Of a DNA stretch of 16,879 bases, positions 6,890-13,914 are shown in pieces. The notes beneath the pieces were generated by a model, which had not been told where the DNA came from, made no database searches, and saw only the letters and a list, made by a program, of their open reading frames with translations. Source of the DNA: a bacterium (GTDB taxonomy: Bacteria; Bacillota_I; Bacilli_A; Acholeplasmatales; Acholeplasmataceae); NCBI GenBank assembly GCA_018623895.1, contig JAAZUY010000007.1, positions 1 to 16,879 on the forward strand. Direction: 5' to 3'. The stretch's first letter is position 1. Each line of letters starts with the position of its first letter. The position numbers and the translations under genes are program-made.

Positions 6890-8278
6890 ATGAATATTGC
6901 CTTTGTAACTAATGAAGTATATCCATTTCAAAAACATGGTGGTTTAGCGGATATTAGTGCTTCTCTTCCAAAAGCATTAAATGATAGAGGACACAACATC
7001 ACAACAATCCTACCCTTTTATGATGATGACCCTTATCAAGCAAAGTTTAAATTAATTACAAAACAAGACATTATATTAGGCGATCACATTGAGCCCACAG
7101 AATTTTATTCATATACTCATAATAAAGTTAGACATATATTTATAAAAAATTCATTATTTAGTATTTTAGATAACAAAAAAGAGGCTTTACGTTATCTAGT
7201 TTTCAGTATTGCTGCTCTTGAATCCTTAAAATTGATTGATCACACTATTGAAATATTACATATTAACAACTGGCACACAGGATTTATCCCATATTTATTA
7301 GATTCAAACTATCGTAAAGATGACAAATATAAAAATATCAAAACTTTACTTACAATTCATAACATAGAAAAACAAGGTATTTTTGAAAGAGAAATAGAAA
7401 GATATTTACCCTTTAGAAATTTTACTTATATTCTTAATGGTCAAGTCAATTTTTTAAAGACTGGCATCATGAGATCTAATTCGATAAATACTGTATCAAA
7501 AACTTATAGAAAAGAAATCTTGCTTCGTTTTTTTAGTTTTGATCTTGATAGTGCTTTAAAATCAAGACAAGACAATTTATTTGGAATTCTAAACGGTTTT
7601 GATCATAATTTATACAATCCAAAAAAAGAAAACCTAATATCCTACAATTATTCATTCTCGAATTATAAAGATGGGAAATTTAAAAACAAAGAATTTCTAA
7701 TTGAAAAATTAAATTTTGATAAAAATATAGAAAAACCAATGTTGCTTTTCATAGGAAGATTGGGAAGACAAAAAGGGATTGATCTCTTTAAAGAAAAAAT
7801 TCAAAAACTTTTGAAAAATAAAGAAATATACTTTGTAGTCATTGGAGAGGGTGAACTCAAATTTGAAGCTTTTTTTAGAGAACTTGAAAAAGATTTTCCT
7901 AAACTTGTTCATTATCATTCCGGATTTGATCAGAAAATTTCTCATCAAGCTTACGCAGCTAGTGACTTTTTCCTTCTACCTAGTTTATTTGAACCGTGTG
8001 GATTAAATCATATGATTGCAATGCGTTACGGAACACTTCCAATTGTAAGAGAAACTGGTGGTTTAAAAGATACCGTATTTGAAGATACAGAAAATCAGAA
8101 TGGTTACACTTTTAAGAATTATACTGTTGATGAATTTAATTCAACACTTGATCGCGCTTTAAAAGAATACAAAGAAAAAACAATTAAAACAATCAAGATT
8201 GAAAATGCAATGAATGTTACATCTTTCCTAATTGATATGGCTAAACAATACGAAGATCTATATAAAAAAATCGATTAA
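6890..8278 (+). CDS. glgA: Glycogen synthase, ADP-glucose type (GT5), standing alone
   Basis: A GT-B retaining glycosyltransferase of 462 residues that extends alpha-1,4-glucan from ADP-glucose. The N-terminal starch-synthase domain (1-230) opens with the K-x-G-G-L loop QKHGGLADISASLPKAL (14-30). The C-terminal domain carries GRLGRQKGIDLF (289-300, with the donor-binding Arg290 and Lys295) and FEPCGLNHM (367-375, with catalytic Glu368). His157 in TIHN matches the conserved histidine. One departure stands out: the usual H-x-H-D-W-H reads HINNWH (124-129), replacing a conserved His-Asp pair with two asparagines. AGGAG lies at 6880-6884. The gene is a single plus-strand transcription unit between purA (divergent) and nfo (convergent, 9 bp gap). 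No glgC, glgD, glgP or glgB is present in the window. GlgA family membership is firm; activity and donor are less certain because of the motif change. Confidence 0.93.
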   Translation: MNIAFVTNEVYPFQKHGGLADISASLPKALNDRGHNITTILPFYDDDPYQAKFKLITKQDIILGDHIEPTEFYSYTHNKVRHIFIKNSLFSILDNKKEALRYLVFSIAALESLKLIDHTIEILHINNWHTGFIPYLLDSNYRKDDKYKNIKTLLTIHNIEKQGIFEREIERYLPFRNFTYILNGQVNFLKTGIMRSNSINTVSKTYRKEILLRFFSFDLDSALKSRQDNLFGILNGFDHNLYNPKKENLISYNYSFSNYKDGKFKNKEFLIEKLNFDKNIEKPMLLFIGRLGRQKGIDLFKEKIQKLLKNKEIYFVVIGEGELKFEAFFRELEKDFPKLVHYHSGFDQKISHQAYAASDFFLLPSLFEPCGLNHMIAMRYGTLPIVRETGGLKDTVFEDTENQNGYTFKNYTVDEFNSTLDRALKEYKEKTIKTIKIENAMNVTSFLIDMAKQYEDLYKKID

Positions 8279-8287
8279 ATATTTCTT

Positions 8288-9172
8288 TTATTTATTTAAA
8301 ATATTTTTTAGTTCTTTATTAAATTTTTTTAATTTAATTGCCTCTATTTCGTGAAGATATGGAGGATTTGAATTTATATATGGTGTTTCTAAAATTTTTA
8401 CAATGTCTTTGAAATCTTTATCATAAATAACTTTTAATAACGTTTCAAATCCTATATTACCAAATCCAAGATTTTCGTGTCTATCTTTTGAAGATCCAAG
8501 AATATTTTTAGAATCATTTACATGAATAACTGAAATTTTATCAAGACCAATAATCTTATCAAATTCACTCTTTACATTCTCATAATTACTTACAATATCG
8601 TAACCCGCATCAAAAATATGACAAGTATCTAAACAAATAGATAATCTGTCTTTATTTTTTGATAAATTTATAATTTCTCTCAATTCTTCAAAAGTTTTAC
8701 CAACTTCGTTTCCCTTTCCTGCCATTGTCTCTAAAGCTATTTTGACCTTAAGATTACGAGTGTTATCGAACACTTTATCTAACCCTTCTGAAATCCATTT
8801 TATTGCTTGAGGACGATCTTTTCCAACTGCACTACCTGGATGGAGAACCATTTGAGTAACTCCTAATGAATGTGTTCTTATTATTTCTTTTGTTAAAAAA
8901 GCTGTTGCAAATGATCTTTTTTCTGGGTCTGGATTAGCAAGATTTATTATATAAGGAGCATGGACAACCACATTGCTTAATTCAAATCCTTTATTTTTCA
9001 TAAATTCATGTGCTTCGTTGATCCTCATTTGATCTATTGATTTTCGAAATGTATTTTGAGGAGCACCTGTATACACCATCATTGAATTAGCATTATATGA
9101 AAGCGCCTCTTTAACTGAACCTAAAAACATTTCAGGTGCTTTTAAACTAACATGAGATCCTATTTTAATCAT
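8288..9172 (-). CDS. nfo: Endonuclease IV (apurinic/apyrimidinic endonuclease)
   Basis: A zinc-dependent AP endonuclease of base excision repair that cuts 5' to abasic sites. The 294-residue length is standard. The TIM-barrel family pattern is complete, and all nine expected metal ligands can be placed: His71 (VVHAPY), His111 (LHPGSAVG), Glu148 (ALETMAG), Asp182 and His185 (LDTCHIFDAG), His217 (VIHVNDS), Asp230 and His232 (KDRHENLG) and Glu262 (LETPY). The start GSHVSLKAPEM is typical of the family. ATG at 9172 overlaps the helicase TGA by 4 bp, with AGAGGA just upstream inside the helicase gene. The stop is 9 bp from the convergent glgA stop, with no convincing terminator between them. Confidence 0.98.
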   Translation of the reverse strand: MIKIGSHVSLKAPEMFLGSVKEALSYNANSMMVYTGAPQNTFRKSIDQMRINEAHEFMKNKGFELSNVVVHAPYIINLANPDPEKRSFATAFLTKEIIRTHSLGVTQMVLHPGSAVGKDRPQAIKWISEGLDKVFDNTRNLKVKIALETMAGKGNEVGKTFEELREIINLSKNKDRLSICLDTCHIFDAGYDIVSNYENVKSEFDKIIGLDKISVIHVNDSKNILGSSKDRHENLGFGNIGFETLLKVIYDKDFKDIVKILETPYINSNPPYLHEIEAIKLKKFNKELKNILNK

Positions 9173-10341
9173 TTTTTTAATCCTCTTTTTAATTTTATTT
9201 TACTATATTTTGGTCTCTTTATTGGTTTTCTAATTTTAAGTTCTCTTTTTATTGCATTCATTTGTTTCTTTTGAGAACTAACTGTTAAGTTATCGTTTAC
9301 AATTTTTGCTTTTAGAATTTTTATACCTTGCTTTGATAACTTCTGTATTAATTCTTTATCTTTTTCACCGTAAATTGATATTACATCACCCTCATTATCC
9401 ATTCTTCCTGTTCTACCTCTTCTATGAAAATATGTTTTTATATTGTCAGGAAAATCATAATTAATGATTAGAGAAATTTCTAAATCTATACCTCTTGAGA
9501 GAATATCCGAACTTAATAGCCACTGAAATGAATAATTTCTTGCAGACTTTAGCATCGATAACCTTTTCCTTAGTTTAAGATCTGATGAAAAAATATTAAC
9601 TTTAATATTCTTTTCTAAAAGATACTCTTTGATTAGATTAATATTATTTTTTTTTGAAACAAAAATGACACCAAAAAAAGGATTTAATGATTTTATTATT
9701 TTATATAAATTATATAGTTTTGTTTCTTCTCTTGAATATACAAATAGGTCTCTTATCTTTAGCTTATGATCTTTAGTAGTGTCTATAAGTTCATAGACAC
9801 CGAAAAAATTATTTATAAATGGTTTCATATTTCTTTTTAATGAAGCAGAAAATAATAGATATCTGACATTTGATATATAACTTGTTAAATCATTAAGATC
9901 TGAAATAAAATCCCCCTCAAACATCATATCAGCTTCGTCTAAAACAACATTCTTAAGATGTTTTATGTTTAAAAGATTAGTATTAATGAGTTTCATTATT
10001 TTTTTTGGTGTTGTTATAATTAGTTGAGAAGAATCAATTCGTTTTCTTTTTAATTCATCCAAACCTGTGATGGAATATATATTTACAAATTGGTTTAATT
10101 TCGAGAGCATTAACTCTACTTGTCTAATTAGTTCATTGGTAGGAACTAATATAATTGATTGAAGTCTTTTGATACTCACGTCTATTGAATCAATTACAGG
10201 TATACCATATGCATGAGTTTTTCCAGTTCCTGTTGGTGCAATAGCAACAATTGATTTTTGTTTTTTATAAATATCAAAAACTTTTTTCTGTACAGGCGTA
10301 AAAGTTTTAAATTTTAATTTTTCTTTATAAATTTTATACAT
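9169..10341 (-). CDS. DEAD-box ATP-dependent RNA helicase
   Basis: A compact two-domain superfamily 2 helicase of 390 residues, probably acting in RNA remodelling, ribosome assembly or mRNA decay. The Q motif is FKTFTPVQ (11-18). Motif I is APTGTGKT (35-42), Ia-like PTNEL (67-71), motif II DEAD (135-138), motif III SAS (165-167, usually SAT), motif V SRGIDL (282-287) and motif VI HRRGRTGR (306-313). A lysine/arginine-rich tail (364-390) probably binds RNA. I choose the ATG at 10341. A GTG nine bases upstream is in frame, but it falls at the predicted transcript 5' end and would lack a ribosome binding site, whereas the ATG has GTGGGTGG in front. It is coupled to nfo by an ATGA overlap. The family is certain; which helicase (CshA, CshB or another) cannot be told from the sequence alone. 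Confidence 0.95.
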   Translation of the reverse strand: MYKIYKEKLKFKTFTPVQKKVFDIYKKQKSIVAIAPTGTGKTHAYGIPVIDSIDVSIKRLQSIILVPTNELIRQVELMLSKLNQFVNIYSITGLDELKRKRIDSSQLIITTPKKIMKLINTNLLNIKHLKNVVLDEADMMFEGDFISDLNDLTSYISNVRYLLFSASLKRNMKPFINNFFGVYELIDTTKDHKLKIRDLFVYSREETKLYNLYKIIKSLNPFFGVIFVSKKNNINLIKEYLLEKNIKVNIFSSDLKLRKRLSMLKSARNYSFQWLLSSDILSRGIDLEISLIINYDFPDNIKTYFHRRGRTGRMDNEGDVISIYGEKDKELIQKLSKQGIKILKAKIVNDNLTVSSQKKQMNAIKRELKIRKPIKRPKYSKIKLKRGLKK

Positions 10342-10357
10342 AGGACCCACCCACTGA

Positions 10358-10366
10358 ATTATAACA
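10358..10366 (-). promoter_or_regulatory. Extended -10 promoter of the helicase-nfo operon
   Basis: On the minus strand TGTTATAAT gives a perfect -10 (10358-10363) with TGN extension. No good -35 is seen at normal distance, as is common for extended -10 promoters. The -10 box ends 16 bases before the ATG at 10341, implying a leader of about 10 nt. Confidence 0.55.
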
Positions 10367-10390
10367 TATTATTTTTTTTGATATTTTTGT

Positions 10391-10421
10391 AAAAAAAAAG
10401 AGTCTCAATTAGAGACTCTTT
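10391..10421 (-). terminator. Rho-independent terminator after the purine permease
   Basis: On the minus strand a perfect 10-bp stem, AAAGAGTCTC/GAGACTCTTT (10421-10412 and 10406-10397), encloses a 5-base loop and is followed by a run of T through 10391. It lies 4 bp after the permease stop and isolates the permease from the helicase operon. Confidence 0.92.
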
Positions 10422-10425
10422 AAAA

Positions 10426-11811
10426 TTAAACAATATATGTAAAATATACTACTAAATGAAGTAAAAAGAATAATCCTAAAACATATACCATCCAATGTAC
10501 TTCTTTTCTTCTTTTTGATAATCCCATTAACATTGAATAAGTAATGAAGCCAAAAGCAATACCCTCAGATATTTTAAATGTTAATATCATCATGATTATT
10601 GTCATGAAGCTACTTGCTAAAATAACTGGGTCTTCAAAGTTTATTTCTTTTAATGGTTTCATCATGAGTATTCCAACAAAGACTAAAGCCAAAGAAGTTG
10701 CCGGTGAATATGCAACACCTTCAACAAATACTGCATCAACAAAACCAAATAATGGATATAGTAATATTGCTAACAAGAATAATAAACCAGTAACAACAGC
10801 AGAAAGGCCGGTTTTAGCACCCGCTTGAATTCCTGTGTTAGATTCTATGTAGGATGTTACTGTTGAAGTTCCAACAAAAGCACCAAAAATTGTACCTATT
10901 GAATCAACCATAAGAGCCTTATCATTTCCAACTAATTTTCCTTCCTCATCAATGAGACCTGCTTGATGACCCACAGAGACTAATGTACCTGCTGTGTCGA
11001 AAAAATCAACAAATAGTAACGTTATGATAACTGGATAAGCAAGAGGATTTGAAAGTAAAGAACCTAACCCAGAAAAAGCTTGACCAATTAATCCACCAAC
11101 CTCACTAACAGCGCCTAAGTTAGAAGTTGTAAACTTTGGCATATACATTTCAAGTCCTGGAACTAACGACCCTAATAATGCACCACCCAAACCAACAACT
11201 AACATTGAAATAATGATTGAAAATCTTGATAGTTTTCCTCCTCTTGTATATAATAATAAAACTAACAAAATACCAAACAATCCAAGCAATACTACTGGAT
11301 TACTTAAGTTCCCTAGAGCAACAAATGTTGCTGGATCAGAAACAACTAATCCTGCATTTTTTAACCCTATGAAAGCGATAAAAAATCCTATTCCGGCTCC
11401 AATGGCTAACTTCAAATCTTTAGGAATTGCATTAATTATGAGTTTTCTAAGACCTGTTAAACTTACTATCAAGAATAAAATCCCTGATACAAAAACAGCG
11501 GCTAATGCCTCTTGCCATGAGAAATTAAGACCTAAAACTATGGTGTAAGTAAAAAATGCATTAATCCCCATTCCAGAAGCTAAAGCAATTGGAACTTTAC
11601 CTAGAATCCCCATCAAAATCGTTGCAACACCAGCTGCAATAGCTGTAGCAACAAAAACACCAGGTTGACTCATGCCAGCATCCGCAAGCATAAAACTATT
11701 AACTGGAAGTATGTATATCATAGCTAAAAAAGTAACTACTCCCCCTACTACTTCAGCCCAAACGCTTGATTTGCGTTCTTCAATATGAAAATATTCTTTT
11801 AAAAATTTCAT
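10426..11811 (-). CDS. Purine permease of the AzgA/PbuG type (NCS2 superfamily)
   Basis: A 461-residue polytopic transporter, probably importing hypoxanthine, guanine or adenine with protons; about 12-14 helices are expected. AzgA-type landmarks are the N-terminal EERKSSVWAEVVGGVVTFLAM region (11-31), ASGMGINAFFTYTIV (78-92), LLFVDFFDTAGTLVSV (265-280), and STVTSYIESNTGIQAGAKTG (316-335), which forms part of the substrate site in this superfamily. ATG at 11811 follows AGGAGA. The leader carries a guanine-class purine riboswitch and attenuator, so expression should fall when guanine or hypoxanthine is plentiful. This supports hypoxanthine/guanine (PbuG-like) over adenine as the main substrate. 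The gene is a single transcription unit with its own promoter and terminator. Together with purA and purB it would feed imported hypoxanthine into AMP, provided a phosphoribosyltransferase is encoded elsewhere. Confidence 0.94.
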   Translation of the reverse strand: MKFLKEYFHIEERKSSVWAEVVGGVVTFLAMIYILPVNSFMLADAGMSQPGVFVATAIAAGVATILMGILGKVPIALASGMGINAFFTYTIVLGLNFSWQEALAAVFVSGILFLIVSLTGLRKLIINAIPKDLKLAIGAGIGFFIAFIGLKNAGLVVSDPATFVALGNLSNPVVLLGLFGILLVLLLYTRGGKLSRFSIIISMLVVGLGGALLGSLVPGLEMYMPKFTTSNLGAVSEVGGLIGQAFSGLGSLLSNPLAYPVIITLLFVDFFDTAGTLVSVGHQAGLIDEEGKLVGNDKALMVDSIGTIFGAFVGTSTVTSYIESNTGIQAGAKTGLSAVVTGLLFLLAILLYPLFGFVDAVFVEGVAYSPATSLALVFVGILMMKPLKEINFEDPVILASSFMTIIMMILTFKISEGIAFGFITYSMLMGLSKRRKEVHWMVYVLGLFFLLHLVVYFTYIV

Positions 11812-11849
11812 ATTTTCTCCTTTTTTTTTTATTCTTCAATTAACGAAAT

Positions 11850-11871
11850 AAAAAACCACGATTATGTGGTT
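11850..11871 (-). terminator. Riboswitch-controlled attenuator hairpin
   Basis: On the minus strand the stem AACCAC/GTGGTT (11871-11866 and 11859-11854) with a 6-base loop runs into six T. It lies between the guanine aptamer and the permease ribosome binding site, and should form when the aptamer holds its ligand and locks P1, stopping transcription. Confidence 0.85.
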
Positions 11872-11899
11872 GATTGAATAGGAAAAGATTCAATCGTAG
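11856..11899 (-). promoter_or_regulatory. Predicted antiterminator of the purine riboswitch
   Basis: The 3' strand of aptamer helix P1, CTACGATT (11899-11892), can pair with AATCGTGG (11863-11856), which covers the loop and 3' arm of the attenuator: eight pairs with one G-U. A nested hairpin GATTGAAT/ATTCAATC lies between them and competes for the GATT bases. Without ligand this pairing would free the downstream gene; with ligand, P1 takes the same strand. The pairing is read directly; the switching order is inferred from known xpt-type riboswitches. Confidence 0.7.
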
Positions 11900-11960
11900 T
11901 CATATCATTTACGGTGATATGGTAGAAACTTGACCGCCACATTCGATCTATTATACGATT
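11892..11960 (-). promoter_or_regulatory. Purine riboswitch aptamer, guanine/hypoxanthine class
   Basis: A 69-nt three-way junction in the permease leader. P1 is AATCGTA/TACGATT (7 bp), P2 GATCG/CGGTC, P3 CATATCA/TGATATG (7 bp). L3 is CCGTAAA and the P2-P3 junction AGTTTCTAC, both matching the family. The base equivalent to position 74, which reads the ligand, is C (in GACTAC), marking guanine/hypoxanthine rather than adenine specificity. L2 is AATGTGG, keeping the two Gs that make the loop-loop contacts but with G where the Bacillus subtilis xpt aptamer has A35. The orientation and the attenuator below it fit an OFF switch. Confidence 0.95.
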
Positions 11961-11976
11961 TATTGAAGATGATTTA

Positions 11977-12005
11977 ATAATATCAAATAATTTTTTTTAA
12001 AGCAA
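11977..12005 (-). promoter_or_regulatory. Promoter of the riboswitch-permease transcript
   Basis: On the minus strand TTGCTT (12005-12000) and TATTAT (11982-11977) are separated by exactly 17 bases. Transcription would start near 11970, about 10 nt before the riboswitch aptamer, leaving a leader of roughly 160 nt before the permease ATG. Confidence 0.6.
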
Positions 12006-12008
12006 ATA

Positions 12009-12039
12009 ATGAATTTAGTAAACGTTTCCAAAAATTCAT
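12009..12039. promoter_or_regulatory. Operator-like 31-bp dyad with a CcpA/LacI-type core
   Basis: Perfect 8-bp outer arms ATGAATTT (12009-12016) and AAATTCAT (12032-12039) flank a near-palindrome AGTAAACGTTTCCA (12017-12030). The core matches the cre consensus TGWAARCGYTTWCA at 12 of 14 positions and has the central CG typical of LacI-family operators. It lies upstream of both divergent promoters, about 53 bp before the permease start site and 61 bp before the small-gene start site. The regulator is not identified. Confidence 0.5.
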
Positions 12040-12050
12040 AAATCAAATTC

Positions 12051-12078
12051 TTTAAAAATATAAAAATTATTGTATAAT
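12051..12078 (+). promoter_or_regulatory. Promoter of the small membrane protein gene
   Basis: TTTAAA (12051-12056) and TATAAT (12073-12078) are separated by 16 bases. Transcription should start near 12085, about 20 nt before the ATG at 12105, with AAAGGAG in between. Confidence 0.55.
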
Positions 12079-12104
12079 TAATATTGTTAATAAAGGAGTC
12101 TTTA

Positions 12105-12266
12105 ATGAGTAAAAAAACTGTACAAAAAAAAACACATAGTTCAGAAAATTATAAAATGCCACATGAAAAGCTATGGGGCAAAATTGTGTTATGGTTGATT
12201 TTGCTTGGCATGGTAGGTGGGGTTTTTATTTCATTTATAGTTGCACTTCTAAGTGGACAGGCTTAA
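12105..12266 (+). CDS. Small single-pass membrane protein (53 aa), possibly DUF4044-like
   Basis: A 53-residue protein with a lysine-rich, hydrophilic N-terminus (1-27) and one long hydrophobic helix (about 30-50), so probably anchored with the N-terminus inside the cell. The pattern K-x-x-x-K-hydrophobic-W...LLGMVGG near the helix start recalls the small Bacillota DUF4044 proteins, whose function is unknown; this likeness is from memory and tentative. The ATG at 12105 has a strong AAAGGAG (12092-12098) 6 bases upstream. An in-frame TTG at 12084 would add seven residues but sits at the predicted transcription start and before that ribosome binding site. It has its own promoter and a terminator that overlaps its stop codon, so it is a complete single-gene unit rather than a chance reading frame. 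It converges on recN. Confidence 0.8.
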   Translation: MSKKTVQKKTHSSENYKMPHEKLWGKIVLWLILLGMVGGVFISFIVALLSGQA

Positions 12267-12288
12267 AAAGCTTGTCTTTTTATTTTTC
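12256..12288 (+). terminator. Rho-independent terminator of the small membrane protein gene
   Basis: A 9-bp stem (12256-12264 with 12268-12276, one G-U pair, 3-base loop) is followed by TTTTTATTTTT. The 5' arm contains the last codons and part of the stop codon of the small gene, and the T tract overlaps the end of convergent recN. No T tract follows on the other strand, so it works mainly rightward. Confidence 0.85.
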
Positions 12289-13914
12289 TAATAAGGTTTT
12301 CGCTTGTTTGATTGCAAATTCACTCATTGTTTCATCAGAAAGCATCGTTGCAATAGACTTGATCCTTTCTTCATAATTCAACTTATTAATTTTTGTTATA
12401 ACTCTATCATTTTTTTGTTTCTTTAATACTTCCATTTGAATATCTGCTTTTGCTGCAACCTGTGGGAGATGTGTTATCACCAATAATTGCAATTTTTTTG
12501 AAATCAACGACATGTGGTTAGCTAATTTTGAAGCAGTTTTACCTGAAACACCTGAATCAATTTCATCAAGTATAAGCATTGATATTCCTTTTCTAGTTGC
12601 TGCTGTTGTCTTTAAAGCGAACATAAATCTTGATCTTTCACCGCCACTTGCAACTTTATTTAGATCTTTCATAGGCTCGCCATTATTTAAAGATATTTTA
12701 AAATAAATTTCATCCATTCCATCTTCAAAAAAATTATTTGTATTTTTGACTTCAACTTTAAATTTGGTTTGTTCTAAATCTAATTTTTTTAGTATACCTA
12801 TAAGTTCTACTTCCATTTCTCTAGCAATTAACTTTCTTTGATTTGTTATTTCGAATGCTGAATTTATAGTATCATCCTTTAATACTCTTATCGTATCATT
12901 CTCTTTTTTTATGTAACTATCAAAATCACTTACAAGATCAAGTTTTGATTTTAATTCTTCTTTGTATATAATCAACTCTTCTACAGATTTGTTATATTTT
13001 TTTTCTAAACTTTTTAATTCATATTCTCTTTGATTAAGACTTTCATAGTGTTCTTCATCAAAATAAAGATCATTAAGCATATTTCTTAACTCTTCAAAAA
13101 TATCTTCAATTTCATAATATGAGTCTTCAAATCTTTTTAAGAGCTCTTTTTTTGAATCAATTTTATTAGATACATTAAATATATTCGTTTTTATTTGATT
13201 TAAACTTTCTAATAATTTGTTTGACTTTAAGTTATTTACACTCTCCTTAAGATTATGCGAGATGGTATCATAATGTTTTAAAGTATTTATTTCGTCAGTA
13301 AGATTTTCTAATTCATCAGAAACAAGTTTCATTTTTTCAATTTCATTGTGCTGATAAGAAATAAGATCTTGTTCTTTTTCGTACATTTCTTTTTCTTCAA
13401 TTAATTTTTTTAGTCTATTTTTTGCTGCTTCATATTTCTCTTTGTTTAAAAGATATTTGATTTTCAAATTTTCAGTAACTTCTTTATCTCTATCATCTAT
13501 GATAGAGGTATAAAATTTTGGATCTAATAGCTGAAACATGTCATCTTGATCATGAATATCTCCAAAATTTCTAGTAATTGATCTTATTTTCTGAATTGTT
13601 GTTACACGTCCATTAAGTCTTATTTCATGTCTTCCTTTTTTTTGTATCAATCTTTTGATTTCTATTTCTTGATTCAAGTCAAACTTTTTTGCTAATTCTT
13701 TATTAATAAAAAAAGTACCCGAGACATAGGCTTCATTTGTACCGTGTCTAATTAAGTCTTGATCAGTTCTTTTTCCAAAAAGAAGTTGTAAGGATTCCAT
13801 TAATATAGATTTTCCTGCCCCGGTCTCTCCAGTCAATGCTGTCAATCCATTTTCAAAATTAACGTTCAAATCATCAATTAATGCTATATTTTTTACTTTA
13901 AGATTTTTTATCAT
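12280..13914 (-). CDS. recN: DNA repair ATPase RecN
   Basis: An SMC-like ATPase that gathers broken DNA ends during double-strand break repair. At 544 residues it is close to the usual 550-570. The N-terminal half-site opens with IKNLKVKNIALIDDLNVNF and Walker A GETGAGKS (29-36). Long coiled-coil arms run from about 150 to 350. The C-terminal half-site has the ABC signature SGGERSRF (423-430), Walker B MLILDEIDSG (446-455) and the ITHLPQVAA switch (480-488). ATG at 13914 lacks a clear ribosome binding site and lies 17 bp inside the end of tlyA, so translation is probably coupled. It is the last gene of the nusB operon, as in many Bacillota, and converges on a small plus-strand gene. No strong terminator is visible for recN itself. 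Confidence 0.97.
   Translation of the reverse strand: MIKNLKVKNIALIDDLNVNFENGLTALTGETGAGKSILMESLQLLFGKRTDQDLIRHGTNEAYVSGTFFINKELAKKFDLNQEIEIKRLIQKKGRHEIRLNGRVTTIQKIRSITRNFGDIHDQDDMFQLLDPKFYTSIIDDRDKEVTENLKIKYLLNKEKYEAAKNRLKKLIEEKEMYEKEQDLISYQHNEIEKMKLVSDELENLTDEINTLKHYDTISHNLKESVNNLKSNKLLESLNQIKTNIFNVSNKIDSKKELLKRFEDSYYEIEDIFEELRNMLNDLYFDEEHYESLNQREYELKSLEKKYNKSVEELIIYKEELKSKLDLVSDFDSYIKKENDTIRVLKDDTINSAFEITNQRKLIAREMEVELIGILKKLDLEQTKFKVEVKNTNNFFEDGMDEIYFKISLNNGEPMKDLNKVASGGERSRFMFALKTTAATRKGISMLILDEIDSGVSGKTASKLANHMSLISKKLQLLVITHLPQVAAKADIQMEVLKKQKNDRVITKINKLNYEERIKSIATMLSDETMSEFAIKQAKTLLEK

Noticed and set aside
8277..8306. Possible bidirectional terminator between glgA and nfo
   Set aside because: Two AAATATTT palindromes could pair, but the stem is pure AT with a 14-base loop; in this AT-rich DNA such pairs arise by chance.
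10544..11548. Two plus-strand frames (10544-10828 and 11213-11548) opposite the permease
   Set aside because: They are antisense to conserved permease codons, have no ribosome binding sites and show no recognisable protein pattern.
12173..12376. Plus-strand frame overlapping the small membrane protein gene
   Set aside because: It lies in another frame over the small gene, its terminator and the recN end, with no ribosome binding site of its own.
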